Source: Sphingopyxis macrogoltabida
GTDB lineage: Bacteria > Pseudomonadota > Alphaproteobacteria > Sphingomonadales > Sphingomonadaceae
Assembly: GCF_001307295.1 (NCBI RefSeq)
Contig: NZ_CP012700.1
Span: 2,669,001-2,733,000 of the forward strand
Length of the DNA stretch: 64,000 nucleotides
Reading direction: 5' to 3'
The notes under the pieces were generated by a model. The model did not search any database, was not told the DNA's origin, and saw only the letters and a program-made list of their open reading frames with translations. The translations under genes were made by a program, and so were the position numbers. Below are positions 35,099 through 44,873 of the stretch, one piece after another. Each line of letters begins with the position of its first letter. The first letter of the stretch is position 1.

Positions 35099-36048
35099 GC
35101 ATCGCGGAACAGGATCCTATCATCGAGCGGGCCATCGAATGGCACGTCCGGCTGCGCGACGGCGGCGACGACGCCTGGGAAGCATTTGCCGCCTGGCTCG
35201 AAGCAGATCCGCGCCATGCGGACGCCTATGAGCGGATCGAGGCGCTCGACGACCGGATCGGTCCGCTGCTGGACGATATCGATCGCCGGCAACCCGCCAA
35301 TGACCTCCACGACGAGCCTCAGCCCCGGCGCCGGTTCCTCTATTGGGCGGGCGGCGCGCTGGCGGCGTCGGTCGCGGCCGCCTTGCTCCTGATACCGCAA
35401 CTGGCCTCGCAATCGTACGAAATCGCAACCAGCGCCGGCGAGCGGCGCCAGCTCGCGCTCGAACAGGGCACCGATATCGCGCTCAACGGTGACACGAAGC
35501 TTGTTCTGGACCGGGAGAACACACGCTCGGCGGAGCTGGTCAAGGGGCAGGTCCTGTTTCGTGTCCGGCACGATGACAACCGGCCGTTCGTCGTCGCGGT
35601 TGGCGATGTCCGGATCGTCGATGTCGGCACGATATTCGAAGTGGTGCGCGACGGCGGCGAGATTCGCGTGGCGGTGTCGGAAGGCAAGGTCGAATATCGC
35701 GCCGCGGGCAAGACCGTCCCGCTCGACGCCGGGCAGTCGCTGATTGCCGCGAGCGACGGAAAAATCACGGTGTCCGATACGCCCATCGAGGCCGTGGGGT
35801 CGTGGCAACACAAGCGATATCTGTACGCGGGCGCCCCGCTCTCGCGCGTCGCGGCCGACCTGTCGCGTAGCCTCGGCGTCGGTATCGGCGTCGATCCGGA
35901 ACTCGGCAACCGGCCGTTTTCGGGCAACCTGCATATCGAGGGCGCCAGCGAAGCCGAATTGCACCGCCTCGCCGCCGCGCTCGACGTCCGTCTCCAGCGT
36001 GAAGGGCGTATCTGGGTCATGAGGCCGCCAACAAGTGCGCCGGATTGA
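35095..36048 (+). CDS. FecR-family anti-sigma / signal-transducing protein
   Basis: 317 residues: an N-terminal DUF4880-like part (AIEWHVRLRDGGDDAWEAFAAWLEADPRHADAYERIEALD in parts), a membrane segment (AGGALAASVAAALLLIPQLA, ~residues 84-103), a periplasmic FecR domain (EIATSAGERRQLALEQGTDI... VGDVRIVDVGTIFEVV) and a C-terminal DUF4974-like domain. It transmits the receptor's loading state to the sigma factor. Overlaps: 4 bases with the sigma gene and 14 bases with the receptor gene. Confidence 0.9.
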   Translation: MSIAEQDPIIERAIEWHVRLRDGGDDAWEAFAAWLEADPRHADAYERIEALDDRIGPLLDDIDRRQPANDLHDEPQPRRRFLYWAGGALAASVAAALLLIPQLASQSYEIATSAGERRQLALEQGTDIALNGDTKLVLDRENTRSAELVKGQVLFRVRHDDNRPFVVAVGDVRIVDVGTIFEVVRDGGEIRVAVSEGKVEYRAAGKTVPLDAGQSLIAASDGKITVSDTPIEAVGSWQHKRYLYAGAPLSRVAADLSRSLGVGIGVDPELGNRPFSGNLHIEGASEAELHRLAAALDVRLQREGRIWVMRPPTSAPD

Positions 36049-38395
36049 GCTGGTTGCGGCCGCGGGTGCCGTGGCCATCGGTCTTGGCAGCGCGGCCCCG
36101 GTGTGGGCCCAGAGCTTCGATGTTCCGCCCGGTCCCCTCGGTGATGTCGCGGGACGGATCGGTGCGCAATCGGGCACGACGGTAACGGTTCCCGATCCCG
36201 AACTCGCCAAGCGGCGCTCGCCGGGCGTGCGCGGCCGCCTTGGCCTGCGCGAAGCGCTCCGCCGCGCCCTCGCCGGGACCGGCGCCGAAGCACGCTTCTT
36301 CGACGGACGCACGGTCCGCATCGTCCGCCGCACCGTAACGGTACCGAAAGCGCCGAAACCGTCGCGGCCGAAACCCGCCGTCCGGCCCGTCGCCCCGCCA
36401 CCCGCAGCGGAAGCCCCGGAAGAGATCATCGTCACCGGCAGCAAGGCACAAACGTCGCTCGACAGCTATCCGGGAACGGCAAACATCATCGATATCGCCG
36501 GCAGTTGGAGCACCCGCAACGGCACCGACGGAACGGCGGCGATCACGCGGCTCCTGCCATCGCTTTCGACGACCAATCTCGGCAGGGGCCGGGAAAAAAT
36601 CTTCATTCGCGGGGTCGCCGACAGCAGCTTCAACGGCCCGACGCAATCGGCGACCGGGCAATATCTGGGCGACGTCCGCCTCACCTTCAACGCACCCGAC
36701 CCGTCGCTGAACCTTTACGATATGCGGAGGGTGGAGGTGCTCGTCGGCCCGCAGGCGCCGTTGTACGGGGCGGGATCGCTCGGCGGCATCATCAGGTTCG
36801 TGCCGAATACGCCCGACCTTCACCGGCTGTCGGGCAGCGCATCGGCCCTTACCGAATATACCAAGGGCGGCGGTCTCGGCGGCGAAGTCAACGCCATGCT
36901 CAACATCCCGATTTCGGACGGGCGCTGGGCCGCGCGAATGACCGCCTCGATCGGCGAGCGCGCCGGCTATATCGATGCGCCGGCGCAGGGCGCAAAGAAT
37001 ATCAACCCGACGCAAAGCTATGGCTATCGCATCGCGCTGCGCGGCGAAGATGTCGGCGGCTGGACCCTCGACCTTGGCCATGTCCGGCAACATATCGAGA
37101 CCGCCTCGGGCCAATATGTCCTGCATGGCCCCGGTGAGCCGACGATCGCACAGCCTTTCCGCAGCGATTATCGCCTTGCCTATTTGCGGGCCGAAAAACA
37201 GCTCGGCGACGCCGCGCTGGTATCGACCACCGCCGTCGTGCGGCACGATCTCGAGAGCGAATTCGATGCCAGCCCGCTGTTCGAAATCACCTCCCGGTTC
37301 GGGGAAGCGAGCAAGATCTTCATCCTGTCGCACGAGACCCGCGTCTCGGGCGGCGGTCGGCGAACGCCGTGGGTGATCGGGGCGAGTGCGATCTATAGTC
37401 GCAGCCTCGTTTCGCAGTTTCTGGATCTCGCCGACTTCCCGAGGATCGCGGTCGAGGTCGTCGACCGGAACCTCGACACGGCGCTCTATGGCCGGGTTAC
37501 GCGTTCGCTGAGCCCGTCGCTATCCGTGACGGTCGGGGGGCGCCTGACCTACGCGAGGACCGAAAGCTACATCCGCGATCCCAAACCGCCGAATACCGCC
37601 GAAAGCTTTCGCGACGGCGCGCGCTTCTCACGGACGGTGGCGCTCGACTGGCAGCCCGGCGGCCTCTTCTCGGCGTTTGTCCGTCACGATCAGGGGTTTC
37701 GCGCCGGCGGCCTGACCGCTTATCCGACGGCCCTCGGGCTCGTTGCCCAGCCATTCCGTCCGGACACGCTGGATATGTACGAACTGGGGGTCAGGCTCGG
37801 CCGATCCGACCGCGACGAGCTTTCTCTCCGCGCCGCCTTCTTCCTGAACAAATGGCACAATATGCAGGCCGACCTCATCGACGTGACGGGGTTTCCCTAT
37901 ACCGCCAATGTCGGAAACGGGCGGATTGTCGGCCTCGACGCCGAACTACGCTGGCGGCCGGACCACGAGCTGCTTCTCACTGCGTCGGCATTCGTCAACG
38001 ATAGCCGCCTGACGCCATCCGAAGCGGTCGGCCCCGCGGGCAAGGGCCAGCCGCTGCCGAACGTCGCCGGCGTCGGGGGCCGGCTGGCGGCGGACTGGCG
38101 CCGCGAACTCTCTGCGGACAGGACACTGACCGCCAGGGCGGCCGTACGCTATGTCGGGAAATCGCGCCTCGGCGTCGGGTCGGTGCTCGACATACCGCAA
38201 GGCGGCTATGCCGTCATCGACATGGGCGTCGGGATCGACGTCGGACGGATCGCGCTTTCGCTCAATCTCGACAATGTGGCCGACGCGCGCGGCAATACCT
38301 TCGCCTTCGGCAACCCGTTCTCGGTCGTTCGCCGCGATCAGGTAACCCCGCTTCGCCCGCGCTCGCTGCGGCTCGGCATCGACTTCGCCTTCTGA
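36035..38395 (+). CDS. FecA-type TonB-dependent receptor with N-terminal signalling domain
   Basis: 786 residues starting at GTG (36035), inside the end of fecR. A signal peptide (VAAAGAVAIGLGSAAPVWAQ) is followed by an STN (secretin/TonB short N-terminal) domain, FDVPPGPLGDVAGRIGAQSGTTVTV, near residues 30-95, then a Pro-rich linker (PKAPKPSRPKPAVRPVAPPP), the EEIIVTGSKAQTS box, a plug (MRRVEVLVGPQAPLYGAGSLGGIIRFV) and the barrel. The STN domain is what contacts FecR. The substrate is unknown; the receptor is not a siderophore receptor on clear grounds. Confidence 0.92.
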   Translation: MRRIELVAAAGAVAIGLGSAAPVWAQSFDVPPGPLGDVAGRIGAQSGTTVTVPDPELAKRRSPGVRGRLGLREALRRALAGTGAEARFFDGRTVRIVRRTVTVPKAPKPSRPKPAVRPVAPPPAAEAPEEIIVTGSKAQTSLDSYPGTANIIDIAGSWSTRNGTDGTAAITRLLPSLSTTNLGRGREKIFIRGVADSSFNGPTQSATGQYLGDVRLTFNAPDPSLNLYDMRRVEVLVGPQAPLYGAGSLGGIIRFVPNTPDLHRLSGSASALTEYTKGGGLGGEVNAMLNIPISDGRWAARMTASIGERAGYIDAPAQGAKNINPTQSYGYRIALRGEDVGGWTLDLGHVRQHIETASGQYVLHGPGEPTIAQPFRSDYRLAYLRAEKQLGDAALVSTTAVVRHDLESEFDASPLFEITSRFGEASKIFILSHETRVSGGGRRTPWVIGASAIYSRSLVSQFLDLADFPRIAVEVVDRNLDTALYGRVTRSLSPSLSVTVGGRLTYARTESYIRDPKPPNTAESFRDGARFSRTVALDWQPGGLFSAFVRHDQGFRAGGLTAYPTALGLVAQPFRPDTLDMYELGVRLGRSDRDELSLRAAFFLNKWHNMQADLIDVTGFPYTANVGNGRIVGLDAELRWRPDHELLLTASAFVNDSRLTPSEAVGPAGKGQPLPNVAGVGGRLAADWRRELSADRTLTARAAVRYVGKSRLGVGSVLDIPQGGYAVIDMGVGIDVGRIALSLNLDNVADARGNTFAFGNPFSVVRRDQVTPLRPRSLRLGIDFAF

Positions 38396-38553
38396 ACCGC
38401 CGGGCGCGCGGAGGCTCCGTTTTGCACAAAAATGCGCTCCCGCCGGATTTATGGTGGGGATTCCTCCGGGGCACGGTGTCCTAGGCGTGAAGGACGGCGA
38501 ACCGACAGCGGTCGGCGCGCCTCGTTCGGACGTTCATGTCTAGTGGAGGACAT

Positions 38554-38853
38554 ATGAGAAATACCTGGATTCTGGCGCCTGTACTCGCGATTGCGGTCAC
38601 GGGCTGCGCCAGCAACGCCGACCAGCGGGCCGCGGTTCGCGGGGCGCTGATCGGAGCGGCCGGCGGCGCCGTGGTCAGCGCGGCAACCGGCGGCGATTTG
38701 GCGGAAGGCGCGGCGATCGGCGCGGTCGGCGGCGCCGCAATCGGTGTCATCACGCAGGATGGCCGCCAGCGCAAAGTCTATCGCGACCGCGACGGGCGCC
38801 GGTACTGGGTCGATGACCATGGCCGCCGCCGCCACATTTCGGACCGGCGCTGA
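38554..38853 (+). CDS. Small glycine-zipper lipoprotein
   Basis: 99 residues with a lipoprotein signal (LAIAVTGC, lipobox VTGC at residue ~16) and a glycine-zipper region (GALIGAAGGAVVSAATGG, GAAIGAVGGAAIGVI) like 17-kDa antigen/SlyB-type outer-membrane lipoproteins. The C-terminal half is basic (RKVYRDRDGRRYWVDDHGRRR). GGAGGA lies five bases before the ATG. Confidence 0.85.
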   Translation: MRNTWILAPVLAIAVTGCASNADQRAAVRGALIGAAGGAVVSAATGGDLAEGAAIGAVGGAAIGVITQDGRQRKVYRDRDGRRYWVDDHGRRRHISDRR

Positions 38854-38922
38854 CCCTTTTTCACAACCGAATGACGATGCGCGGCCCCGAGCGGCCGCAA
38901 GATACACATGATGGAGTATGAT

Positions 38923-39576
38923 ATGCGTAGCGTAATGACGTCCCTGCTTTTCGCCGTGTCGGCGGCAGCTTTTGCAGCCCCGGCGATGGCTCAGGACGCG
39001 CCGAGCGGCCTCAGGGTCGGCGTAATCGGCGGGCTCGACATCGTCCGCCCCGGCAGCACCGAGGATTCGGACGTCGCCGGCGACGATCAGAGCACCGAAG
39101 GCTTTCTCTATGGCGTCGATGCCGGTTACGATCTGGCGCTCGGCGGGGTGGTCGTGGGCATCGAAGGCGAGTGGAGCGATTCGACCGGCAAGACCAAGAC
39201 CGATCGCAGCGACCCCAATTTCTTCGGCTATGGCAAAGTGGCGCCGGGCCGCGACCTGTATGTCGGCGCCCGCGTCGGCTTTGCCGCCGGCCCCGATACG
39301 CTGATCTACGCGAAAGGCGGCTATACGAACGCCAGGCTGAACGTCGTTGCCTCGAACGGCGACATCGACCGCAAGGAACGATTCCAGCTCGACGGCTGGC
39401 GGATCGGCGCCGGCGTCGAACATGCGATCGGAAGCCGCAGCTACGCCAAGATCGAATATCGTTACTCCAACTATACCGAAGCGGATTTCCGTTTCCGCGA
39501 CGGCGACACCACCGACCGGTTCGAGGTCGACACCGACCGGCACCAGATCGTCGCCGGCGTGGGGTTCCGCTTCTAA
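38923..39576 (+). CDS. Outer-membrane β-barrel protein (OmpA/opacity-like)
   Basis: 217 residues: a signal peptide (LLFAVSAAAFAAPAMAQ) and then alternating amphipathic strands (YGVDAGYDLALGG, VYVGARVGFA-like repeats, KIEYRYSNYTEADF) ending in VGFRF, which is typical of 8-stranded porin-like barrels. It ends before a strong terminator at 39741 and is the last chromosome-type gene before the metal island. Confidence 0.85.
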   Translation: MRSVMTSLLFAVSAAAFAAPAMAQDAPSGLRVGVIGGLDIVRPGSTEDSDVAGDDQSTEGFLYGVDAGYDLALGGVVVGIEGEWSDSTGKTKTDRSDPNFFGYGKVAPGRDLYVGARVGFAAGPDTLIYAKGGYTNARLNVVASNGDIDRKERFQLDGWRIGAGVEHAIGSRSYAKIEYRYSNYTEADFRFRDGDTTDRFEVDTDRHQIVAGVGFRF

Positions 39577-39740
39577 GCACCAGCAGCGCGGCAGGCACGC
39601 CCTGCCGCGCTCTTCCCTGTCGCAGCGGACATTGTCCGCGGTCATTACCGACGCCATCCGTTAGTCGGAGCAGAGGCGTATCGGAACCTGGCGCCCCCTC
39701 CCCCTCCCTGCCCTGTTTCGATACTGCCCTGCCCCGATGA

Positions 39741-39788
39741 CCTGCGGAGCCGCGCGCGATACCGTGCGCGGCTCCGCAGGCTTTTTTT
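39741..39788 (+). terminator. Strong intrinsic terminator
   Basis: CCTGCGGAGCCGCGCGC pairs with GTGCGCGGCTCCGCAGG (to 39780) around GATACC, followed by CTTTTTTT. Confidence 0.93.
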
Positions 39789-39963
39789 GCCCCGACTACC
39801 TTGCCGTGTTTCAACCGGCTTCGATGACTGAATCCGAAAATGGCCGATGCCGGCCGCAGGGCGAATGATCACGCTTGCCCGGTAAAGCTATCAGCAGGAC
39901 TTCGACGAAAGTTGCGACTTCGCGCGTAAACTATTCTGCGAGGATGGCACCAAATTTCGGGAA

Positions 39964-39980
39964 TGGTAGCGGAGGAGGGA
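39964..39980 (-). other. Candidate attachment site: 17-bp tRNA 3'-end remnant
   Basis: On the minus strand the bases read TCCCTCCTCCGCTACCA, the acceptor-stem/CCA end of an alphaproteobacterial elongator tRNA-Met(CAU)-type gene, without any tRNA body. In the minus-strand direction the metal-resistance DNA precedes it and the chromosomal genes follow it, as expected for the distal repeat of an island integrated at a tRNA 3' end. The intact tRNA would then lie to the right of this window. The tRNA identity is recalled and not computed. Confidence 0.6.
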
Positions 39981-40403
39981 ACGAGAAGGAGTGCATAAGC
40001 CCCTGATAAACAAAGACCCTTTATTTCTCCGTCCCGAAAATACCCCCAGCGATACCCCCAACCACCGGTGGTTGCGGTAACCAGTTCATCCTCCGCGACG
40101 AACCGATTCCCTAGTATAAATTGGCCGGCATCTCACCTTCATTACGGCAGGGCTCCTGCCCCTTGATGGACCGTCCACCATGTCAAAACTCGGCAGAAGA
40201 ACCGATGTTTCCCACGCGCGTAAGCCAGACCGCGAGCTAAACAATTTCAGCCAGCGCCGAGCATGCCTGTCTTGGTCCCATGGTGCTTTGAGTGACCTCG
40301 CTGAACCACACTGAACACTGAAGTACTGGCCGCGATAGTCGCGAAGCGCACTTCGTGCAGTGGAATTTATCTCGATTGTCGGGTCACCGACTTCGCTAGC
40401 GCC
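39981..40403. other. Non-coding island end
   Basis: No gene is supported here. The stretch holds two direct repeats ATACCCCCA at 40040-40048 and 40052-40060 (12-bp period) and a 12-bp palindrome ACCACCGGTGGT at 40061-40072. Such repeats near an attachment site could be integrase arm-type or excisionase sites, but this is inference. A 44-codon open frame from 40180 resembles nothing known. The preceding bases 39577-39740 and 39789-39963 show nothing beyond the terminator. Confidence 0.5.
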
Positions 40404-41045
40404 TCATGGCTCGCGGAACGCATCACCCCTGTGATGTTCCGTCCCCTCTTCATCGTGCTTATCCATATGCGCGTCTCGCAGGATATCGATGCCGCCGTAA
40501 AGAGCGATCCCCGCAACGGCGACACCGACAACAAGATCGGGCCAGTTCGAGCCTGTCAGCATGACAATGATCCCTGCCAGAATAATGCCACCGTTGGCGA
40601 CGAAGTCGTTAAAGCTGAAGGTTGTTGCAGCGCGTAAGTTGAGGTCCTTTTGCTGCAGCTTCTGAAGCAGGCGAAGGCAAACTAGGTTCACCACCGCAGC
40701 AACCGCGGCCATGGCCATCATCATGATGCCGCCCGGTTCCGATCCCTCCACAAAACGTCGGATAGCATCGGCGATCACGCCTCCTGCGAGCACGAGAAGA
40801 AGAATGCCTGACAAGCGCGCGGCGTTTCTTTTCCATGTGCGTGTTCGTGTAAGCGCGAGGAGGCTCAGGACGTAGACGAGGGCGTCAGAGGAGTTGTCCA
40901 GTCCATTGGCGATGAGGGCGTTCGAGTCGGCGAAATAGCCGAAAATAAAGAAGCCTACGGCCAGCGCGACATTGAGCCAGAGAACGACCCATAGCGTTCT
41001 TCGCTTGTCTGCGGTTTCAAGATGCAGCTCGCCTTCGCCGCTCAT
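40404..41045 (-). CDS. Short cation-diffusion-facilitator-like transporter
   Basis: 213 residues with about five to six membrane segments (VVLWLNVALAVGFFIFGYFA, LVYVLSLLAL, GILLLVLAGGVIADAI, MMMAMAAVAAVVNLVCL, GIILAGIIVMLTG, VVGVAVAGIALYG) and a short His/Asp tail (DKHDEEGTEHHRGD). It lacks the C-terminal cytoplasmic dimer domain of full CDF proteins (~300 residues). The first metal site reads DNSSD (DxxxD) and the usual His of the fifth segment is not seen in FSFNDFVANGG. A role in metal efflux is inferred from context; the ion is unknown. Confidence 0.78.
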   Translation of the reverse strand: MSGEGELHLETADKRRTLWVVLWLNVALAVGFFIFGYFADSNALIANGLDNSSDALVYVLSLLALTRTRTWKRNAARLSGILLLVLAGGVIADAIRRFVEGSEPGGIMMMAMAAVAAVVNLVCLRLLQKLQQKDLNLRAATTFSFNDFVANGGIILAGIIVMLTGSNWPDLVVGVAVAGIALYGGIDILRDAHMDKHDEEGTEHHRGDAFREP

Positions 41046-41118
41046 TCCGAACCTCCTAAATCGTACTCCCCAACCTCAGTCTCACACGTGCAAGCCGGTA
41101 GCGGTGAGCAATTTTCAA

Positions 41119-41541
41119 TCAATGCCCGCTCTGCCCTTTGGGCGCTTTGAGCGACGTGGCCGGGCAGCGATGGAAAATACGCGCCACACCGCGATAATTG
41201 CGCGTGACCAACCGCTCGGAACTGCGCTCTTCGATGGTGAGATGACGAACCCTCATCGGCCGTTCGTGCCCTGCGAATGGCATATGCGCGTGGGTATAGG
41301 CGATTGCATCGCCCTCATCCCGCCAGATACGCAGGGCAGCAGGCGCTCCGTCCGGAAGCTGCACTTCTGCGTAATAGCCATCTGCAAAGAATACCCATGC
41401 CGGACCGGATTCGCACGACGCCGTTTCCCCTAGGCTCCAGACTCCGGCGAGAGGCGCTGGCGTGACATCGTCTTGTGCCAGGGCCGGACCGACCATCATG
41501 CCAGGGCCGGCGAGCGCTACTGCTATCTTGAATTTTCTCAT
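41119..41541 (-). CDS. Secreted small protein, unknown
   Basis: 140 residues with a signal peptide (IAVALAGPGMMVGPALAQ). The mature part contains LAGVWSLGETASCESG and a second cysteine near the end (IFHRCPA), suggesting one disulfide in a β-rich (lipocalin-like) fold. It lies 36 bases after czcA on the same strand, so it may be the last gene of the czc unit. No family is recognised. Confidence 0.6.
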   Translation of the reverse strand: MRKFKIAVALAGPGMMVGPALAQDDVTPAPLAGVWSLGETASCESGPAWVFFADGYYAEVQLPDGAPAALRIWRDEGDAIAYTHAHMPFAGHERPMRVRHLTIEERSSERLVTRNYRGVARIFHRCPATSLKAPKGQSGH

Positions 41542-41576
41542 CTTTTTTCACCTTCAATCCAACTTCTCGCCTTGCG

Positions 41577-44500
41577 TCACGTTTCTTGCAGCGGACGAGA
41601 CGGCGCTTCGATGGTCTCGCCATCATCCGGAGCGGCTGCTTGCTGCAATGTCTTCCTAAAGATCAGGCTGACAATGGCGGGTAGAACGAACAGCGTCAGC
41701 GCGGTTGCGGTAATCAAGCCGCCGATCACCACGGTAGCGAGCGGTCGCTGCACTTCGGCTCCAGTCCCGGTGGCCAGTGCCATGGGGACGAAACCAAGCG
41801 ACGCGACGAGCGCTGTCATCAGGACCGGGCGAAGACGCGCCAGGGCACCATCGACGATCGCATCGCTCAGCTCCAGCCCCCGCTCCAAACGTTGTTTGAT
41901 GGCAGTGATCATCACGAGGCCATTGAGCGTGGCCACGCCGGACAAAGCGATGAAGCCCACGGCTGAGGAAATCGAGAACGGCATGCCGCGAAGCGCGAGG
42001 AAAAATACACCGCCGGCCAAAGCCAGCGGGATCGCGCTGAACACCGCCAAGGCTGACGTCCAACTCCCCACTGCCGCATAGAGGAGCAAAAGGATCACCG
42101 CGAAAGCGAGCGGAACCACGATGGAGAGGCGTTGCTGTGCCTGCTGCAGGTTCTGGTATTGCCCGCCCCATTCGATGAACGAGGCCGACGGCAGATCGAC
42201 GTTTGCCGCCACTTCCGCCTGGGCCTCGTTGACGAAGGAACCGAGGTCGCGTTCGCGCACATTGGCGGAAACGATTACCAATCTGCGGCCCTGCTCTCGC
42301 CGAACTTCCGCGAGACCGTCAACCACCTCGAAGTCTGCAACCGCGCGCAATGGAACGCTGTCTCCATTCGGGAGTGCGATCGGCAAGGTTCCGAGCTGAT
42401 CGAAATCGTTGCGATCGGCATCGGACAACCGAACCACGATATCGAACCGGCGGTCACCCTCGAACACCAGTCCGGCTTCACGGCCACCAAGCGCCACAGC
42501 CACCGACTGCGCCACATCTTCTACCGTCAGTCCGTATCGGCCGATTGTCGCTCGGTCGAACGCGATGTCGAGCGTTGGGAAACCCGAGACCTGCTGAACC
42601 TTCACGTCGGCTGCGCCCTCTATACCATTAAGGATCGCCGCAACTTCGTTGGCCGAAGACGTCATGGCGGTGAGATCGTCACCATAAAGTTTCACGGCGA
42701 CATCACCGCGCACACCGGCGATCAGTTCGTTGAAGCGCAGTTCGATCGGTTGGCTGAATTCGTAGAGATTGCCGACGAGGTCGCCGAGCGCTTCTTCCAT
42801 CTCGCTAACGAGATCATCCTTGGAAAGCGAGGGGTCTGGCCACTCGTTTCTCGGCTTGAGGATGACATAGGCGTCCGAGATATTCGGCGGCATCGGATCG
42901 GTCGCGACTTCGGCCGTCCCGGTCCGGGAGAAGACCAGTTCGACCTGCGGAAACTGCTTGAGACGGCCTTCGACCTGCTTTTGCATATCGAGTGAACGCT
43001 CGAGCGGGGTTGAAGGTATACGCAGCGATTGAACCGCCAAATCCCTCTCATCGAGCTGCGGCGTGAACTCACTCCCCAGAAAGGTGAAGACCAGCGCCGC
43101 GAGTGCAAATACTCCTACACCCGTCCCGATTACCGGCCACGGGCGAGCGAGCGCCTTGCGTAGCAGGGGCCCATAGCGCTCTTTGGCCAAGCGGATCGGC
43201 TTCATTTCCGTCTCGCTCACCTTTTTATTCAGCAAAAGTGCAATCATTGCCGGCACAAAGGTGAGCGAGAGGATGAAGGCCGATGCCAGCGCGAGCATCA
43301 CGGTGATGGCCATGGGCGAAAAGGTCTTGCCTTCGACCCCGCTGAAGGTGAGCAAGGGGGCGAAGACAAGCAGGATGATCGCTTGCCCATAGACCGTCGG
43401 TTTGATCATTTCCTGTGCGGCAAGGCGTGTCTCGACGAGCCGCTCCGACAGGGTTAGCAGACGGCCCTCATGCTCCTGCCTGGCGGCAAGACGGGCGATA
43501 CTGTTCTCAACGATGATGACGGCGCCATCGACGATCAGCCCGAAATCGAGCGCGCCAAGGCTCATCAGATTGCCCGATACGCCCAGCCGGTTCATGCCAA
43601 TGGCTGCCATCAGCATAGAAAGCGGGATCACCAGTGCGGCTATGATCGCGGCACGAATATTGCCGAGCAGCAGAAACAGGATCACGATGACCAGCAGCGC
43701 ACCCTCGGTCAGGTTGTTGCGCACAGTCCTGATCGTCGCGTCCACCAGAGTGGAGCGATTGTAGACGATTTCCACCGTCACTCCTAAGGGCAGCGACCCG
43801 CGCACTTCTTCCAGTCGCTCGGCGGCACCGGCGGCGACCGTGCGGCTATTTTCGCCCGCGCGCATCAACACTGTGCCGATGACTGCCTCTTCACCGTTGA
43901 GCGAACCTGCGCCTGTTCGCAGATCACCGCCCACTTCAACCGTGGCAATATCGGCCACGCGAATGGGAATGCCCTCGCGTGTCGCGACAACGGCCTGTTT
44001 GATATCTTCAACGGTACCCAGCCGTGCATCGACCCGGGCGAGCAAGGCCTCCCCTGCGCGCTCGACGAAGTTCGCACCTTCGGCTTGGTTCGCGGCTTCA
44101 AGCGCCGTGATGACCTGCTCGATTGAAACGTCGTAGCCCGCGAGGCGATCTGGATCGGGCTGCACAAGATACTGTTTTACGTAGCCACCAATCGTATCGA
44201 CGCCCGCAACTCCATCGGCCGATCGCATGAGCGGAGCTACAATCCAGTCCTGAACAGTACGCAGGTATGCCGCTCTCGCCACCTCGGTATCCAGCACCTC
44301 ACCGTCATCGGTGACGAAGCTTCCATCGGGTTGCCATCCCATCGGTCCGCCGCTCGGCGTATCGTTGCCGTAGGCCCCATCGAACTCGACGGTGTACATC
44401 AGGACTTCACCGAGCCCGGTGGAGATTGGCCCCATCGAAGGTTCGGCACCCTCAGGCAGCGAGGCGGCAAGTGTAGCAAGCCTTTCTTCCACCTGCGTCC

Positions 44501-44873
44501 GCGCGAAATAGAGGTCGGTGCCCTCCTCGAAAATCGCGGTTACCTGGCTGAACCCGTTGCGAGAGATCGAGCGGGTCATCTCCAGCCCTTCGATACCCGC
44601 CATGCCGGTTTCGACCGGGAAGGTAACCTGCGTTTCGATTTGCGAGGGAGAGAGTGCCGGAGCCTCGGTGTTGATCTGCACTTGCACATTGGTGATGTCG
44701 GGCACCGCATCGATCGGCAGACGCGCGAGGTTGAATGCACCCCAGATCGCGACGCCGAGAGCGATAACCACAACTGCCCAACGGTAGCGAACCGACAGAT
44801 CGAGGATAGAACCGATCATTCCTGATCGGTGCTGCTGGTCGGGCGCGAGCGGAGAAGGACTATCAATGGCCAT
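41577..44873 (-). CDS. czcA: CzcA-type heavy-metal RND efflux pump
   Basis: 1098 residues of the inner-membrane RND proton antiporter that drives divalent cations out through CzcBC. Twelve membrane segments are expected. The transport motif in segment 4 is DFGLIVDGAVIIVEN with D443, D449 and E456, the same spacing as the D-D-E proton/metal residues of CzcA (Zn/Co/Cd class). The start overlaps the end of czcB by 11 bases, so translation is coupled. The protein is ~50 residues longer than classical CzcA; an insertion (residues ~165-200, YGNDTPSGGPMGWQPDGSF) accounts for it. Confidence 0.95.
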   Translation of the reverse strand: MAIDSPSPLAPDQQHRSGMIGSILDLSVRYRWAVVVIALGVAIWGAFNLARLPIDAVPDITNVQVQINTEAPALSPSQIETQVTFPVETGMAGIEGLEMTRSISRNGFSQVTAIFEEGTDLYFARTQVEERLATLAASLPEGAEPSMGPISTGLGEVLMYTVEFDGAYGNDTPSGGPMGWQPDGSFVTDDGEVLDTEVARAAYLRTVQDWIVAPLMRSADGVAGVDTIGGYVKQYLVQPDPDRLAGYDVSIEQVITALEAANQAEGANFVERAGEALLARVDARLGTVEDIKQAVVATREGIPIRVADIATVEVGGDLRTGAGSLNGEEAVIGTVLMRAGENSRTVAAGAAERLEEVRGSLPLGVTVEIVYNRSTLVDATIRTVRNNLTEGALLVIVILFLLLGNIRAAIIAALVIPLSMLMAAIGMNRLGVSGNLMSLGALDFGLIVDGAVIIVENSIARLAARQEHEGRLLTLSERLVETRLAAQEMIKPTVYGQAIILLVFAPLLTFSGVEGKTFSPMAITVMLALASAFILSLTFVPAMIALLLNKKVSETEMKPIRLAKERYGPLLRKALARPWPVIGTGVGVFALAALVFTFLGSEFTPQLDERDLAVQSLRIPSTPLERSLDMQKQVEGRLKQFPQVELVFSRTGTAEVATDPMPPNISDAYVILKPRNEWPDPSLSKDDLVSEMEEALGDLVGNLYEFSQPIELRFNELIAGVRGDVAVKLYGDDLTAMTSSANEVAAILNGIEGAADVKVQQVSGFPTLDIAFDRATIGRYGLTVEDVAQSVAVALGGREAGLVFEGDRRFDIVVRLSDADRNDFDQLGTLPIALPNGDSVPLRAVADFEVVDGLAEVRREQGRRLVIVSANVRERDLGSFVNEAQAEVAANVDLPSASFIEWGGQYQNLQQAQQRLSIVVPLAFAVILLLLYAAVGSWTSALAVFSAIPLALAGGVFFLALRGMPFSISSAVGFIALSGVATLNGLVMITAIKQRLERGLELSDAIVDGALARLRPVLMTALVASLGFVPMALATGTGAEVQRPLATVVIGGLITATALTLFVLPAIVSLIFRKTLQQAAAPDDGETIEAPSRPLQET

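Noticed and set aside
39964..39980. A complete tRNA gene
   Set aside because: Only the last 17 bases are present; no anticodon or D arm can be found upstream.
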